Source of the DNA: Phlegmacium glaucopus
Lineage: Eukaryota; Basidiomycota; Agaricomycetes; Agaricales; Cortinariaceae
Assembly: GCA_015039465.1 (NCBI GenBank)
Contig: MU130019.1
Span: 22,406 to 67,141, forward strand
Direction: 5' to 3'
Length of the DNA: 44,736 bases
Within the stretch, counting starts at the first letter, position 1; each line of letters opens with the position of its first letter. The notes beneath the pieces were generated by a model that saw only the letters and a list, made by a program, of their open reading frames with translations, ran no database searches and had not been told where the DNA came from. Shown here one piece after another: positions 22,101 to 32,489 of this stretch. The translations under genes and the position numbers were made by a program.

Positions 22101-22309
22101 TGTGGAAAGTTCATCCAGATATCCAACAGGGTCAGTGTCTGTGTTCAGTTATTCATCTTGACTCTATTCTGCATGGGGCACATCTCCTGCCCATTTTTGG
22201 ACCCAAGTTCTTACCAATGAACTTCAATTACTCATATTCTCTTGATGCGTTTGCAGGTTACTACGTGAATTATTTTGCAGATCACCACTCTCATGAAATC
22301 ATCTTTTAG
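19191..22309 (+). pseudogene. Plavaka-type (CACTA-related) DNA transposase, decayed
   Basis: Broken frames follow the order of Agaricomycete Plavaka transposases. They include WDPFDDEVQFLMGDFLY and MSAGNIDTLLDLWALSMAKH (19420-19545), then DFAGEFNVIPYIDLDKAGQR and ILGADKTTVSVATGHVKYYP (~19960-20030). ICCCPDGHHQKIIYDLAGFI and ADYPEQVALAGTVSGWCPR lie at 20280-20397. FTHDFPRADIYEILTPDLLH and KGTFKDHLVTWVGEYLVLEH lie at ~20630-20760. FKQWTGDDLKALMKV, EFGAPGGVCSSITES and ALGQMLITNQRLNKLAAARV follow at ~20930-21420. The C-terminal block has VFYSAVASFFALSNECGLHG and SLDAFAGYYVNYFADHHSHE, ending at 22309. Introns remain (e.g. near 19862-19914). TGA stops at 19711-19713 and 20077-20079 replace arginine positions (EVWF*DP, RAH*N). 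Several frameshifts also occur. It encoded a cut-and-paste transposase and is now inactive. Confidence 0.88.
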
Positions 22310-22675
22310 GAGTCTATCATTACCATTCCGCTTGCAGTACCAGTTTTTCTGCACCTGTTTCTCCCAAGTCCCTATTGAGTTCCTTTGTATATTGTTTCCT
22401 ATGATAGTTCAATTACAAACCAGTTACCTGAAAGGATTCAAATAAGTACAAGATCAGGAAACTGCCACTACCAGTGACTTTGGGATACTAGAAGTACTAG
22501 AGCTAGAAACCCAGTCTGGAGTACTGGAAATTTTATTACAAAATTCCGAAACTGGCCCTAGTCACTCTAGTAAGCCTATTGCTTTCCAACAGTCACAGCC
22601 AGCCTAGTAGCGTGCTGTTTTCCTGATGGTGATCCCGAGAAAGGGGGGTTTCTGGATAGTTTTATCCCTATGTGA

Positions 22676-22775
22676 TCACCTATCTACCATTTGGATTTCA
22701 TCACTTAGTTGAACACCAATATCATTGTCTCTGTTCACGATATCAAGATCTCCCATTTCCAGAATTGGATTATGT
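22676..22775 (-). pseudogene. Decayed 3' end of the 7TM-like gene family
   Basis: On the minus strand the sequence reads MGDLDIVNRDNDIGVQLSDE then IQMVDR and a TGA stop (22678-22676). It parallels the C-terminus of the gene at 4431-5680 (GDVGIVNRDDDIGVRLSDD, EMVDR). Homology stops at both sides. It sits between the Plavaka remnant and the hAT cluster. It is either a gene remnant or a fragment captured by a mobile element. Confidence 0.75.
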
Positions 22776-22958
22776 AAGGAACGAAGTTCATCTACACGAG
22801 CGAGCGCACCGAGCATATGCACAAAAGACCTTGGAGATTGTCACACATGATTTTCCCATTCTGGAAAAGTAACACACAGGAGAAAAGGGGTACAGGCAGT
22901 AGTGATGTGCTGGCTCCAGCCTGCCAGCCAAAGCCAGCCACCAAAAGCCAGGCCAGGC

Positions 22959-23398
22959 TAGTGATGTGGCAGGCTCGGCTCAGCTCAGCTCCCCACAGCC
23001 TGCAGAGGGCCCAACAAATTTCAAGCCTGAGCCACAGGCCATCAAAAGCCCAAGCCGGCCCAAGCTCAGGGAGGCCACGGCCTGAAACACGTGACAGGCT
23101 ACCTGGAGAAACTATCCAAACAGTGTGCCACATCACTCTTTTCACCATCTTTGGTGAGAAATTAGTCTTACAACACACTTAGATGCCATGTAACATAGGT
23201 GAACATAAATTATAAGCATTGAAATTCTCATAAACGTGATTAATGATGCTATATGTGTACTATGGCCTGAAGCCGCAGCTCTGGGCTCACCAAAATCAAA
23301 GCCTGAGCCCCAGGCTGTACAAAGCTTGACGACGGCTTTGGCAGCTTAGGCTTGGCTTGGCCAACTTAAGGCCTCAAAGCTGAGCCTGCACATCACTA
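22959..23398. mobile_element. Nested hAT element, 440 bp
   Basis: The termini are TAGTGATGTGGCAGGCTC and a right end GAGCCTGCACATCACTA. The 8-bp target duplication GGCCAGGC is exact (22951-22958 and 23399-23406). It is closely related in composition to its host element. GGCTC/GAGCC and AAGCC words fill both ends. It encodes nothing. Confidence 0.92.
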
Positions 23399-23457
23399 GG
23401 CCAGGCTTTTTGTATGGCTTTCCAAAGCCTATGGCTCTGGCTTTGATTTTGGAAAGC

Positions 23458-23522
23458 TGCATCAGCAAACTCTGATTTTTGCTATAACTCACTATGACAA
23501 AAAATCAGAGTTTGCTGATGCA
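23458..23522. repeat. Perfect 23-bp-stem hairpin inside the outer hAT element
   Basis: The arm 23458-23480 (TGCATCAGCAAACTCTGATT plus three T) pairs perfectly with 23500-23522 across a 19-base loop. It is central in the outer element once the insertions are removed, a location where hairpins are unusual for hAT MITEs. Confidence 0.88.
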
Positions 23523-23713
23523 TGGGCCATGGCTTTGAGCCATGGCCTGGGTACTTGTGTATTTAGTTAGCTTTTCTTCTCAACCTCTGTGATGTGGTCC
23601 TCACTGCAATATTAATTAGTGGTTTACTATCCAAAGACCATTATTCCAAGAGGAAAACCTAGTCAACAGTGTCAATTGGGATGAGGGGCACCACTGCACT
23701 CACATGATATTAG

Positions 23714-24255
23714 TAGTGATGGAAAAGTTCAGTTCAGTTCAGTTCTGGTTTGAACTGGTTTGAACCTCTATAGCTTGGGAAATTTTTTGAAAGCCTTATT
23801 TTGATCTTAAAATTTTTGAAAACAGTAAAGTCTATCTCATATATTTAATAAACATATAAGGAGTTCTTATTCAAGGTAGTATCTGTGCCACAAAGTCTCT
23901 TCTCCAGTGTAAGATGTTGTGTGAACTTTGGATTGATGCTATTTGGCACATCAAAATTACTGTTTTTGGTCAAATCAAAGCCAGGCATGGCTGTAGATAG
24001 GGTTATACCAAAATTAGAATAACATTTTTGATTTTTTTTGTGTCAGTAGCTCAATTTTATTCATTTTTCTCTGGGATTTGGTGTTCTGAAATATTGTGGT
24101 TTGAACCGGTTTGAACCAGCATCTCAACAGCCAAACCCTGAACTGAACCTGTAGTTCAGTTCAGCTATTTTACAGAACCATGAACTGAACTCTAGGTTCA
24201 GTTTGGGATGGTTCAGGTTCAAACCAAAGTTCAGAACTGAAATTTTCCATCACTA
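23714..24255. mobile_element. Nested hAT element, GGTTC/GAACC family, 542 bp
   Basis: It begins TAGTGATGGAAAAGTTCAGT and ends ACTGAAATTTTCCATCACTA. Flanks GATATTAG (23706-23713) and GATATTAC (24256-24263) match at 7 of 8. Subterminal GTTCA, GGTTTGAACC and GAACTG words occur in both orientations. The AT-rich middle has no coding capacity. Confidence 0.9.
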
Positions 24256-24549
24256 GATATTACTAGCTGGTTGAGGGTGGTAATGAGAATAACAGTGCAC
24301 ACAAAGGTGTTGATGAGCTGGTTATTGAGAGTGGGATTAGGATTAATTGTGTAGTCCCTTAACTAGGCTTTCTACATGAGTGGCATGAGTTGTCTATTTT
24401 ATTGGTAAAGCCATGGCTCACCCCAAAGCCAGGCCATGGCCTGGGGCTTGAGATGGCCTTGGCCCTGGCCTGGGATTTATGAAGCCAGAGCTTTCAAAAG
24501 CCAGGCCAAAGCCATGGCTTCCAGGCCAAGCCAGGCCAGCACATCACTA

Positions 24550-25069
24550 ATGGGTAGGACCGGGCTCGCACAAGGAAAAGAGAAAATGGAAACACCCAAA
24601 TAAGAGCTAGTATGCCCTAAAAATTTAATCAAACAAAACAAATTTTCTTAGGATCAAAAGCACTGGTAAAACTTCATTTTAAAATTTCTCTTCATTTTAC
24701 ATATAAAAAGTAGCACATATTTACTGTAGAGGGCAGTGGAAGTACCCCATTAGCTAGCCTCATATTCTAATTCATTCTCAAAAGGAGACCTCAATAATCT
24801 CTTTACTGCATTTAATCTTTCAATATACAAACATGTTACACATATGATTTCACAACTGCATAAATTGTTAGTGTAAATGGATGTCACGTGACTTAAATGC
24901 TCGCACCATCGGAAATCAATATTTCCGGCTTACCCTCAAAATTATACAAATACATAAAGTATCTGTTTCGGATTAAGGAATATTTACAGTACTACAGTAG
25001 ATTGTATCATGGATTGAGACCCACACCACCATGATTGTAGGTGTTATACCCTAGAAAGATAATGTTATC
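24550..25069. other. No recognisable gene
   Basis: AT-rich sequence between the hAT cluster and the retrotransposon cluster. Only short frames occur and no repeat termini were recognised. Confidence 0.45.
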
Positions 25070-25391
25070 AGTTTGTTACATTCTGTTATACGTGACTCCG
25101 GTCCAGCTCTGTCGGAGTTGTCTCCGGTACTCCATACTCCATTCCAGTACTTTCCCTTGTATCCAGATCTACTCTTCCTTCATCTAACTCCGAGACTTCT
25201 CCATATCATTCCAGCTCTTCCAATGATACTCCAAACCCATTTCCACATCTTTGCCATAATGACTACTTCTTTGTCATCACTTTCCCACTATCAGTCAGCA
25301 CACCTGCTATGGATTATTCACCCAAGAATGCAGGACTTTCCAGGAGCAGAACACAGCACTTTATATTTATCTTTTATATTTCGGTTGCTAT
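25070..25391 (-). mobile_element. Fragment of the second gypsy LTR family, inverted
   Basis: The plus strand from 25073 (GTTACATTCTGTTATACGTG) matches the reverse complement of about 33034-32700 over ~320 bp. Both spell the same shadow peptide words (SLSSLSHYQSAHLLWIIHPR). The gypsy element at 25392 is inserted into it. The matching LTR continues past the insertion point near 32706, so the left target site is probably CTATT. The right duplication is lost with the truncated 3' LTR. Confidence 0.78.
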
Positions 25392-25805
25392 TTGTTAGGG
25401 GACACCCGACTTTAACCCAAACCTCAACCGTAGAATCATATACCCCACCTTTCCAACGACCTCCAACCTTCCAACCAACTCCACTTCCATCACCAGTTTA
25501 CTCCGGAACCCCATAGTTCCGCTCCGACTCCGATCCTCCATTTCGCTCCATCTTTTATTTCTATTTTTCATATCACACCACTTCTTATTTAATTAATTAA
25601 TTATTATTGTATCATTCCTTTATTTATTTTATATCTCCGTTATGTCCATATTAGTACTTAAATACCCCACAGCCTAGCAGGGATCCCCATCCTTTCCTCT
25701 TTGGATCCCCTGCTAGGTGAGTCACTTGTAGATATCCCTTTGAAATATTATTAACTTTGGATCCCCTGCTAGCTTGACTGAGTCAGCGTCACAGTTGCCC
25801 TAACA
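25392..25805 (+). repeat. 5' LTR (414 bp)
   Basis: It runs TGTTAGGGGACACC to GTTGCCCTAACA and aligns along its length with the solo LTR at 13742. Many CpG sites of the copy at 16656 read TpG or CpA here, especially in the first 120 bases. The TTATTTAATTAATTAATTATTATT segment in the middle probably marks the promoter region. It carries two GGATCCCCTGCTAG direct repeats. Confidence 0.93.
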
Positions 25806-25971
25806 TTAGGAAAGGATCATCCTTTAACGGACCGAGTCCGGTCTGCACAGTGGAACGATAGTCCAATTTACAGCCCCCGATTCGGGCCAATCAGACTCCG
25901 TACACTCCCAGACCGTGGCTCCCTCCTTGTCTTCACAGCACGCATCTCCGAGCGGCTCCTTCTTATCAGCC

Positions 25972-27099
25972 ATGGACGATGAACGCACCGCCCAGCTGGA
26001 AAGAGAAATCATCCTATTGCGAGCTCGGGACATCGAATACCAAAACAGATTTGACCGAATCATGGAAACAATCCATCAACTCATTCTGAATGTACAATCA
26101 CCTGTACCACAACAAGAGGTTCCCCCTCAAACCAAAAACATACCCCGGACGCGCTCTGCAAGGCCGGCATTCCCAACAGAGTTTGACGGAGAACGATCCA
26201 AAGGAACAGCATTCCTTCACTCCTGCCAAATGTACATCCGGCTCTGTTCCGATGAATTCTTGGACGAGCAAACAAAAATCATCTGGGCCATGTCCTACAT
26301 GAAATCCGGAAGAGCATCAAAATGGGCAGCTAGGGTTTTCCGATGGGAAACGGAAAACCCTGAGTCAACCCGGTTCCTGGATTGGTCCGATTTCCGAGAT
26401 GACTTCAAAAAGGAGTTCTGTCCTGCAAATGCGGACTCGGTTGCCATCAACCAACTAGAGTCGACTGGATATTTCCAGAAAACCCAGTCCTTGGAAGAAT
26501 ATGTGGACGAATTCCAAGACCTAATCACAGATTCTGGATACACTGATCTGAAGACTACTGTAGTAAAATTCTGAAGAGGCCTGAATGCCCAGATTCAGAA
26601 CTCCATTGCTACAATGGCTTCCAGAAGACTGTCCGATACAGATCCGACGGGATGGTACAGAATGGCACGGACAATAGACAAAAACCGAGCTACTAACGAG
26701 GCCTTCCAGTCAGCTTATAAAAGTCCGGCAGCGACCACTTCTTGACCAATCGGTACCACCACCACACTCCGATTCAATCCATCAATTCTGCCACAGAGGA
26801 ATGCACACCTCGTGCCAACTCCCGGAAACCCTGTACCTATGGACATTGATGCGGCCCGAAAAGCAGGTTCCATACCGCTGTCATGCTTCCGATGCGGAGG
26901 CATCGGACACATCGGGAGACATTGCAAAAAATGTTTCGACGTCCAAACAATGTCCATAGATGAACTCCATACCCTCTTGGAGTTCTGGCTAGCCAAATAC
27001 AACAAGGTACCCGATCCGGAACCAACGGAACCTTCGGAGAACACTGAACTTGAAAGTCAGACCGAAGATTTAAAGGATTTTTGCCAAAACAGCAAGTGA
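25972..27099 (+). pseudogene. gag of the gypsy element, two premature stops
   Basis: The first ATG gives MDDERTAQLEREIILLRARD, a probable coiled coil; the frame is open upstream without an ATG. Then comes a retrotransposon-gag region (FPTEFDGERSKGTAFLHSCQ ... FLDWSDFRDDFKKEFCPANA). A CCHC zinc knuckle with C-x2-C-x4-H-x4-C spacing (CFRCGGIGHIGRHC) starts at 26884. Stops at 26572-26574 and 26743-26745 are both TGA. The frame ends at 27097-27099 and overlaps the pol frame, which lies one nucleotide back. This is the usual -1 arrangement for gypsy gag-pol, although no perfect slippery heptamer was seen. Confidence 0.88.
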
Positions 27100-30000
27100 A
27101 CTGCACGCCCTCGCTGTCAACGACCAACCGGTTCTCTGTTTTACATGTAGATAGCATTGATGAAATAGACGAGACGGTTGAAAACATTCAAGTCATACAA
27201 ACATCAGAAATTCCAAAAAAAATCCAAGTGTTCCGACCCCGATGGGAAAGAACCCTCCCAAAAAAGTTCACTATTGACTCCCTCAATGCTGACTCTAAAT
27301 CACTGGAACTCAAAGTCAGCATTGAAACGACCGACACCGGAGAAGTAAACTCCTTTCTGTCCTTAATAGACTCCGGAGCCGACGGAAGGTTTATTGACAG
27401 AGACTATGTCAAAACTAACAGGCTCACAACGAAGTCCCTGTCAAATCCGATTCCAGTGTTTAACGTTGACAGTACTCCGAATGAAGCTGGATCGATCACG
27501 GAAGTGGTTGATCTGATACTCAGGTATAAAGGACATTCCAAGAGATCCTTGTTCGCGGTCACTGGACTGGGAAAACAAACCTTGATTCTCGGACATTCCT
27601 GGCTTAAGATGCACAACCCGGAGATTGACTGGGCAACCGGAGAAGTAAAAATGTCCCGTTGTCCACCCCATTGTTGTTCGGAGTGTAGGAATGAAATCCG
27701 AGAAGAACGAAATTTTCAAAAGGCAGAAATACACCGAATTGAAAAATGTTCGACCGGCCCACTTCCAGCTCATGTAGAAGATTGTGATGAGGAGGATGAG
27801 GAGGAAAGTAGCCCAAACCCTGAGTTTGAGGATGGCGACAGAATATTCACCACCAGCCTACTACCACCGCAGGCAGATATCCGAGCCACCTCCACCATCT
27901 CCCAACGTCTTGCGGAAGCTTTCCAGCGCAACACACAATCAGAAACAAAAGAAGGAGTTCCAGATTATCTCTGAGAGTTCGATAGTGTTTTCGCCAAAGA
28001 ATCTTTTGATATCCTACCTGATCCGAAACCTTGGGACCACGCAGTAGAACTTATTCCGGGAGAAAAACCATCAGGTTGCAAGGTCTATCCTCTAGCTCCG
28101 ACGGAACAAAAGGAACTTGACGCGTTCCTCCAGGAGAATTTACACTCTGGACGCATCCGACCTTCCAAATCTCCGATGGCATCTCCAGTTTTCTTTATCA
28201 AAAAGAAAGACGGAAGTCTTTGGCTTGTTCAAGACTATCGAGCTCTCAACGCAATCACACTTCCCCTCATTTTGGAACTGATTACCCAACTCCAGGGCGC
28301 TAAATACTTCACTAAGTTGGACGTCCGTTGGGGTTTTAACAATGTCCGAATGAAGGAAGGGGACAAATGGAAAGCGGCTTTCCGAACCAACCGGGGATTA
28401 TTTGAACCCCTGGTTATGTTTTTCGGCCTCACCAACAGTCCGGCTACTTTCCAAACAATGATGAATGACATCTTCCGCAAACTTATAATGGAAGGGGTTG
28501 TAGTGGTCTACCTTGATGATATCCTGATATTCACGGAGACGCTAGAGGAACACTGGTCCGTAACTCGGAGAGTACTGGAACTTTTACGAAAGCATAAACT
28601 CTTCCTAAAACCGGACAAGTGCGAATTCGAGCAAACCAAGGTGGAATACCTCGGAGTCATAATATCTCATAACTCCGTCGAGATGGACCCTGTAAAGTTG
28701 CTGGAGTAGCGGAATGGCCAATTCCAACAAACAAAAAGGAAGTCCAGTCATTTCTAGGCTTTACCAACTTTTACCAAAGGTTCATCCAAGACTTTTCTCA
28801 TCATGCCCGTCCCTTGTTTGATCTCACTAAAAGTGACGTTAAATGGAGATGGAACACAGAAGAGCAGTTGGCGTTCGATTCTCTCAACAACCTGATCACT
28901 TCAACCCCAATTCTAGCCTCTCCAGACAACTCCAGGCCATTCCGCATTGAAGCAGACAGTTCCGACTTTGCAACCGGAGCCGTACTCTCCCAACAATCCC
29001 TCAATGATGAGAAATGGCACCCAGTCGTGTTCCTGTCTAAATCCTTATCTCCGGTCGAATGGAACTACGAGATCCATGACAAAGAGATGCTAGCAATCAT
29101 CCGAGCCCTAGAAGAGTGGAGACACTTCTTCGAAGGCACGGAACACAAGTGCGAGATCTGGACTGATCACAAGAACTTGGAATACTTCATGACAGCCAAA
29201 AAGCTCAATCGGAGACAAGCCCATTGGTCATTGTTCCTAGCCTGGTTTGATTTCCTCATGCACCACAGACCAGGCAAGAGCATGGGAAAACCGGATGCCT
29301 TGTCCAGGCGAGCGGATCATGGAACCGGAACCGGTGACAATGACAACATCACACTCCTAACTCCAGGCTTTTTTGTGATTTGGGCCTTAGAAGGACTGGA
29401 AGTCATAGGAGAAGAACGAGACGTCCTGAAAGACATCTGGAAGGGCACCCGGGAAGGTGTAAAAGAAGAGGCCATAGCTAAAGTGGTAAAGGAGTTGAAA
29501 ACCACTCACACGTGATCCGTCCGATTGGTGGAATGGTCTCATGACAATGACATCCTCTCCTTCCAAGGAAAAATCTACATTCCAGACATGTTTGACTTGC
29601 GAAGACAGATTGTATCCCTCTGCCATGACACCCTAATTGCTGGGCATCCCGGAAGATGGAAGACCCTCGAACTCGTATCTCGAAACTATTGGTGGCCACA
29701 GATGTCCCGATATGTTGGAAAATATGCCTCAACCTGTGACCTGTGTCTTCGGACTAAGGCTCAAAGACACCACCCAGTCGGTGAACTCCATCCCCTCCCA
29801 ATTTCAAATGCTCCATGGGACACAATCAGTGTGGACTTCATAGTGGAACTTCCGGAGTCTTCAGGATACGACTCGGTAATGGTAGTAGTTGATTTGGTCA
29901 CCAAACAAGCTCATTTTGCACCAACCCTTACTACCACCTCCATGTCCGGAACTGCCCGCCTTTATATCCAACATGTCTGGAAACATCACGGACTACCCCG

Positions 30001-30540
30001 GAGAGTGGTATCAGACAGAGGACCACAGTTCGTAGCGGCGAGCTCTACCGGATCCTCGGAATTAAGTTAGCAGCCACTACTGCCTATCATCCACAAGGAG
30101 ACGGCCAGATGGAACAAGTAAATCAGGAACTGGAACAGTATCTCCGACTCTTTACAAATCAGCGACAAACCAATTGGGCCAAACTCCTTCCCCTTGCAGA
30201 ATTCCAGTACAACAATCATGTCCACTCCGCCACACCCGGTCTTCAACGTGGTCAAACTGACTCCAGCCCCGATTGACCCGATCCCTGGAAGACGCATTCC
30301 GACTCCTCCACTTCCGGAAATCATTGATGGAGAAGAGGAGTGGGTTGTCGAGGAAATCCTTGACAGCAGAGTTATAAACAGGAGGTTCTGATACCTCGTG
30401 AAGTGGCAAGACTTTGGAATCAAACATAACACCTGGGAGCCTCAGGAAAACATACACGCCCCCGAATTAGTCGCGGAATTCCACAAGAAGTACCCCGGAG
30501 CTCCTAAGCACATCAGGATGGCCAAATTCAAACAGTTTCC
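27081..30540 (+). pseudogene. pol of the gypsy element: protease, RT, RNase H, integrase, chromodomain
   Basis: Protease has LIDSGADGRFID near 27365. Reverse transcriptase begins around 27990 (PWDHAVELIPGEKPSG) and has FFIKKKDGSLWLVQDYRALN and the catalytic YLDD at 28509-28520. RNase H runs from ~28940 (FRIEADSSDFATGAVLSQQS) to WTDHKNLEYF. Integrase has a zinc-binding segment (HDTLIAGHPGRWKTLEL ... CDLCLRTK, ~29620-29760) and a core with VDFIVELP and VVSDRGPQF. The chromodomain is around 30330-30490 ([17 protein letters not shown] then YLVKWQDFG). Defects: TGA at 27972, a 1-nt frameshift near 28697, TGA at 29513, a frameshift and small deletion near 30036, a deletion at ~30235 joining SATP directly to [10 protein letters not shown], and TGA at 30389 inside the chromodomain. 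Confidence 0.92.
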
Positions 30541-30579
30541 TTTCGTGCCGGGACGTCACCTACCAAAGGGGGGGATGGA

Positions 30580-30842
30580 TCTTAGGGGACACCCGACTTT
30601 AACCCAAACCTCAACCGTAGAATCATATACCCCGCCTTTCCAACGACCTCCAACCTTCTGACCAACTCCGCTTCCATCACCAGTTTACTCCGGAACCCGA
30701 TAGTTCCACTCCAACTCCGATCCTCCATTTCACTCCATCTTTTATTTCTATTTTTCATATCACACCACTTCTTATTTAATTAATTAATTATTATTGTATC
30801 ATTCCTTTATTTATTTTATATCTCCATTATGTCCATATTAGT
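30580..30842 (+). repeat. 3' LTR, truncated
   Basis: It starts TCTTAGGGGACACC (the usual TG reads TC) directly after the purine tract. It matches the 5' LTR until CCATATTAGTA at 30842. The remaining ~150 bp, including the GGATCC repeats, are replaced by unrelated sequence. Truncation probably came from a deletion or a later insertion. Confidence 0.88.
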
Positions 30843-31568
30843 AAAAATAAAAGATGGTGATGTACCTGCGGTGGGGACAGACTGCAAGTAGTACACAGTT
30901 CGTGGGGTTGATGTAGTTCTCTTCAGTAGGTGATAGTGAGGTTTTATGAGGTGCGAAGCTTTGCTTTAAAGTGTGAGATAATGCGCAGAAAAAGCGAAGC
31001 CTGCAGGATGATTTTGAAGGAGTGCAAGAGTAGCTTAGTACAACATTCTAAAGGTGGGATCAAAACTGTGGTAATTCATCCGTTCCCCTGTTGTATTGCT
31101 TTCCCTTACTTGCTACTGCTAATAATATAGTAACTAGCAAATAGCTAAGTGTGGAAAGGTGAAACAGAAATGTAAAATGCGGGTTAAAGCAGAGTCACAT
31201 GGATCCGGTAATTTGGTAATGAAACATAGGAGATAAGAGCCAAATAAATGGAGACAAGATAAAAATAAAGGTGATGAGTAATACAGTCACCTGAGTGGCC
31301 TTCATTGGAGTTGTGTTTAAAGGTTGCAAGAACAGCTGGTAACTGCGAATGATAATGTGAATGTTGGTGATGACTGCAAGTATCTGCAATGGTCTGCAAG
31401 TGTTCTGCGATGATCTGCAAGTATGTGCAAGTATGTGCAATGATGTACAATGATCTGCAATGACCTGCAATGATCTGCAAGTATCTGCAACAATATGTGA
31501 GCATCTGCAAGTATACTGCAAAGGTTGTGAAACCGCAAAAATGGTGTGTTTACATCCCTAGACGTCTC
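30843..31568. repeat. Unidentified segment with a CTGCAA mini-repeat array
   Basis: From ~31370 to 31515 a 10-12 bp unit (ATCTGCAAGT / ATCTGCAATG) repeats about a dozen times. It produces three overlapping minus-strand frames rich in CRSLQI-like repeats that are not genes. The part before it (30843-31369) has no recognisable gene; it separates the truncated LTR from an inverted LTR piece. Confidence 0.6.
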
Positions 31569-31739
31569 CTGGGTCCTATCAACGGAGCAAACCGGAGGAT
31601 CAGAGTCAGATCGGAGTTATGGAGTCTCAGAGTAAACCAGTGATGGAAACAGAGTTGGATGGAAGGTTGGAGGTTGTCGGAAAGGTGGGATGTATGATTC
31701 TAAGGTTGAGGTTTGGGTTGAAATCAGGTGTCCCCTAAC
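31569..31739 (-). mobile_element. Inverted fragment of the first gypsy LTR
   Basis: Reading the minus strand from 31739, TGTTAGGGGACACC and the next ~155 bases match the start of the LTR at 25392. It stops near 31570. Its terminal TG abuts a foreign RNase H fragment at 31740, so it marks a true element end inserted into another retrotransposon, followed by deletion of the body. Confidence 0.85.
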
Positions 31740-32489
31740 ACCCATTCCAACACTATCATTGTGGAAACTGATGCTTCTGATTATGCCTTAGCAGCTATCC
31801 TGTCCATCTGTGAAGCCGATGGAGAAATCCATCCTGTTGCTTATCATTCCCAAACCTTTTCCGGTGCGGAACTGAATTACAATGTTCACAATAAGGAACT
31901 CCTTGCCATTTTCAAAGCTTTCAAAGCTTGGCGTCACTACCTCAAAGGTGCTAGTTTCCTGATTGATGTGGTTACTGATCATAAGAATCTAGAGTACTTT
32001 TCAACCACCAAAATCTTATCCCAGCATCAAGCCCAGTGGTTGGAGTACCTTTCCACATTCAACATGGTTATTAGATTTCGCCCAGGCTGTCTCGGAACAA
32101 AGCTGGATGTGCTGACTCATTGTCCTGACCTCTATCTAAAGGAGGGAGGGAAAGATTATGGTGAAGTCAATCCACACAAGTTTAAACCTATCTTTTCTTC
32201 TAAACAACTTTCTGCTTCTCTCCAAGCTACTTCTTTGCTTCCCACTGTACTCTGTGGTCTCTTTACCATGGATGTCGACAGTACTTTACCCTCCCCCACA
32301 CATTCCACTCAGATCCAAGCAGATCCAAGCAGATTCCAAGCAGGTCCAAGCAGATTCCAAGCAGAATGGTCAGATCTGAGCAGAGTCCAAGCAGATTCCA
32401 AGTTGATCCAAGCAAATAAGACACAAATTTATTGGGAAAATACTTCTGTTAAAGTGTTAAGTTTAGACAAGGGGGTAATGTTGGAGTAA
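31740..32489 (+). pseudogene. RNase H fragment of a second Ty3/gypsy family
   Basis: The frame is open without its own start and enters directly from the LTR junction. It has VETDASDYALAAIL, HPVAYHSQTFSGAELNYNVH, NKELLAIFKAFKAWRHYLKG and VTDHKNLEYFSTTK, the standard gypsy RNase H blocks. It then runs QHQAQWLEYLSTFNMVIRFR and GCLGTKLDVLT. Integrase is missing; instead there is a repetitive QADPSRFQA region coded by CAGATCCAAG repeats (~32310-32415). The frame ends just before a purine tract (GACAAGGGGGTAATG). It is a deleted, 5'-truncated relic. Confidence 0.85.

Larger units (their letters stand above)
22900..24549. mobile_element. Outer non-autonomous hAT element (GCCAAGCC/GGCTTTGG family) holding two hAT insertions
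   Basis: The termini are TAGTGATGTGCTGGC (left) and GCCAGCACATCACTA (right). Both subterminal regions are crowded with GGCTTTGGC-, AAGCCAGGC- and CCATGGC-like words in both orientations. Without the insertions at 22959-23398 and 23714-24255 and their duplications it would be about 650 bp. The flanking 8-mers (ACAGGCAG, ATGGGTAG) agree at only 5 of 8, so the target duplication is weak or decayed. No transposase is present. Confidence 0.82.
25392..30842 (+). mobile_element. Ty3/gypsy chromovirus-type LTR retrotransposon, inactive
   Basis: Order: 5' LTR, gag, then pol with protease, reverse transcriptase, RNase H, integrase and chromodomain, a purine tract near 30565, and a truncated 3' LTR. 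This is the canonical Ty3/gypsy order with a C-terminal chromodomain. It is dead: five TGA stops, at least two frameshifts, a deletion in the integrase C-terminal region and loss of the 3' LTR end. The family also left solo LTRs at 13742 and 16656, a related one at 35322 and a fragment at 31569. Just after the 5' LTR is a small self-complementary AAGGATCATCCTT rather than an obvious tRNA-Met primer site. Confidence 0.92.

Noticed and set aside
25073..25516. 147-residue plus frame as a gene
   Set aside because: It straddles an inverted LTR fragment and the start of another LTR; the inverted twin at 32628-33032 shows it is repeat DNA.
25806..25835. tRNA primer-binding site after the 5' LTR
   Set aside because: No TGG-starting match to a tRNA 3' end was found; only a small AAGGATCATCCTT palindrome is visible, too little to argue for self-priming.
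27060..27099. Programmed -1 frameshift heptamer between gag and pol
   Set aside because: The frames overlap in the -1 relation, but no X-XXY-YYZ heptamer fits the gag frame in this decayed copy.
31370..31515. Possible CRISPR-like array
   Set aside because: Units are 10-12 bp, contiguous and degenerate, with no spacers, in a fungal context.
31184..31538. Three overlapping minus-strand frames with repeated CRSLQI words
   Set aside because: They are products of the CTGCAAGTAT mini-repeat in all three frames, not a gene.
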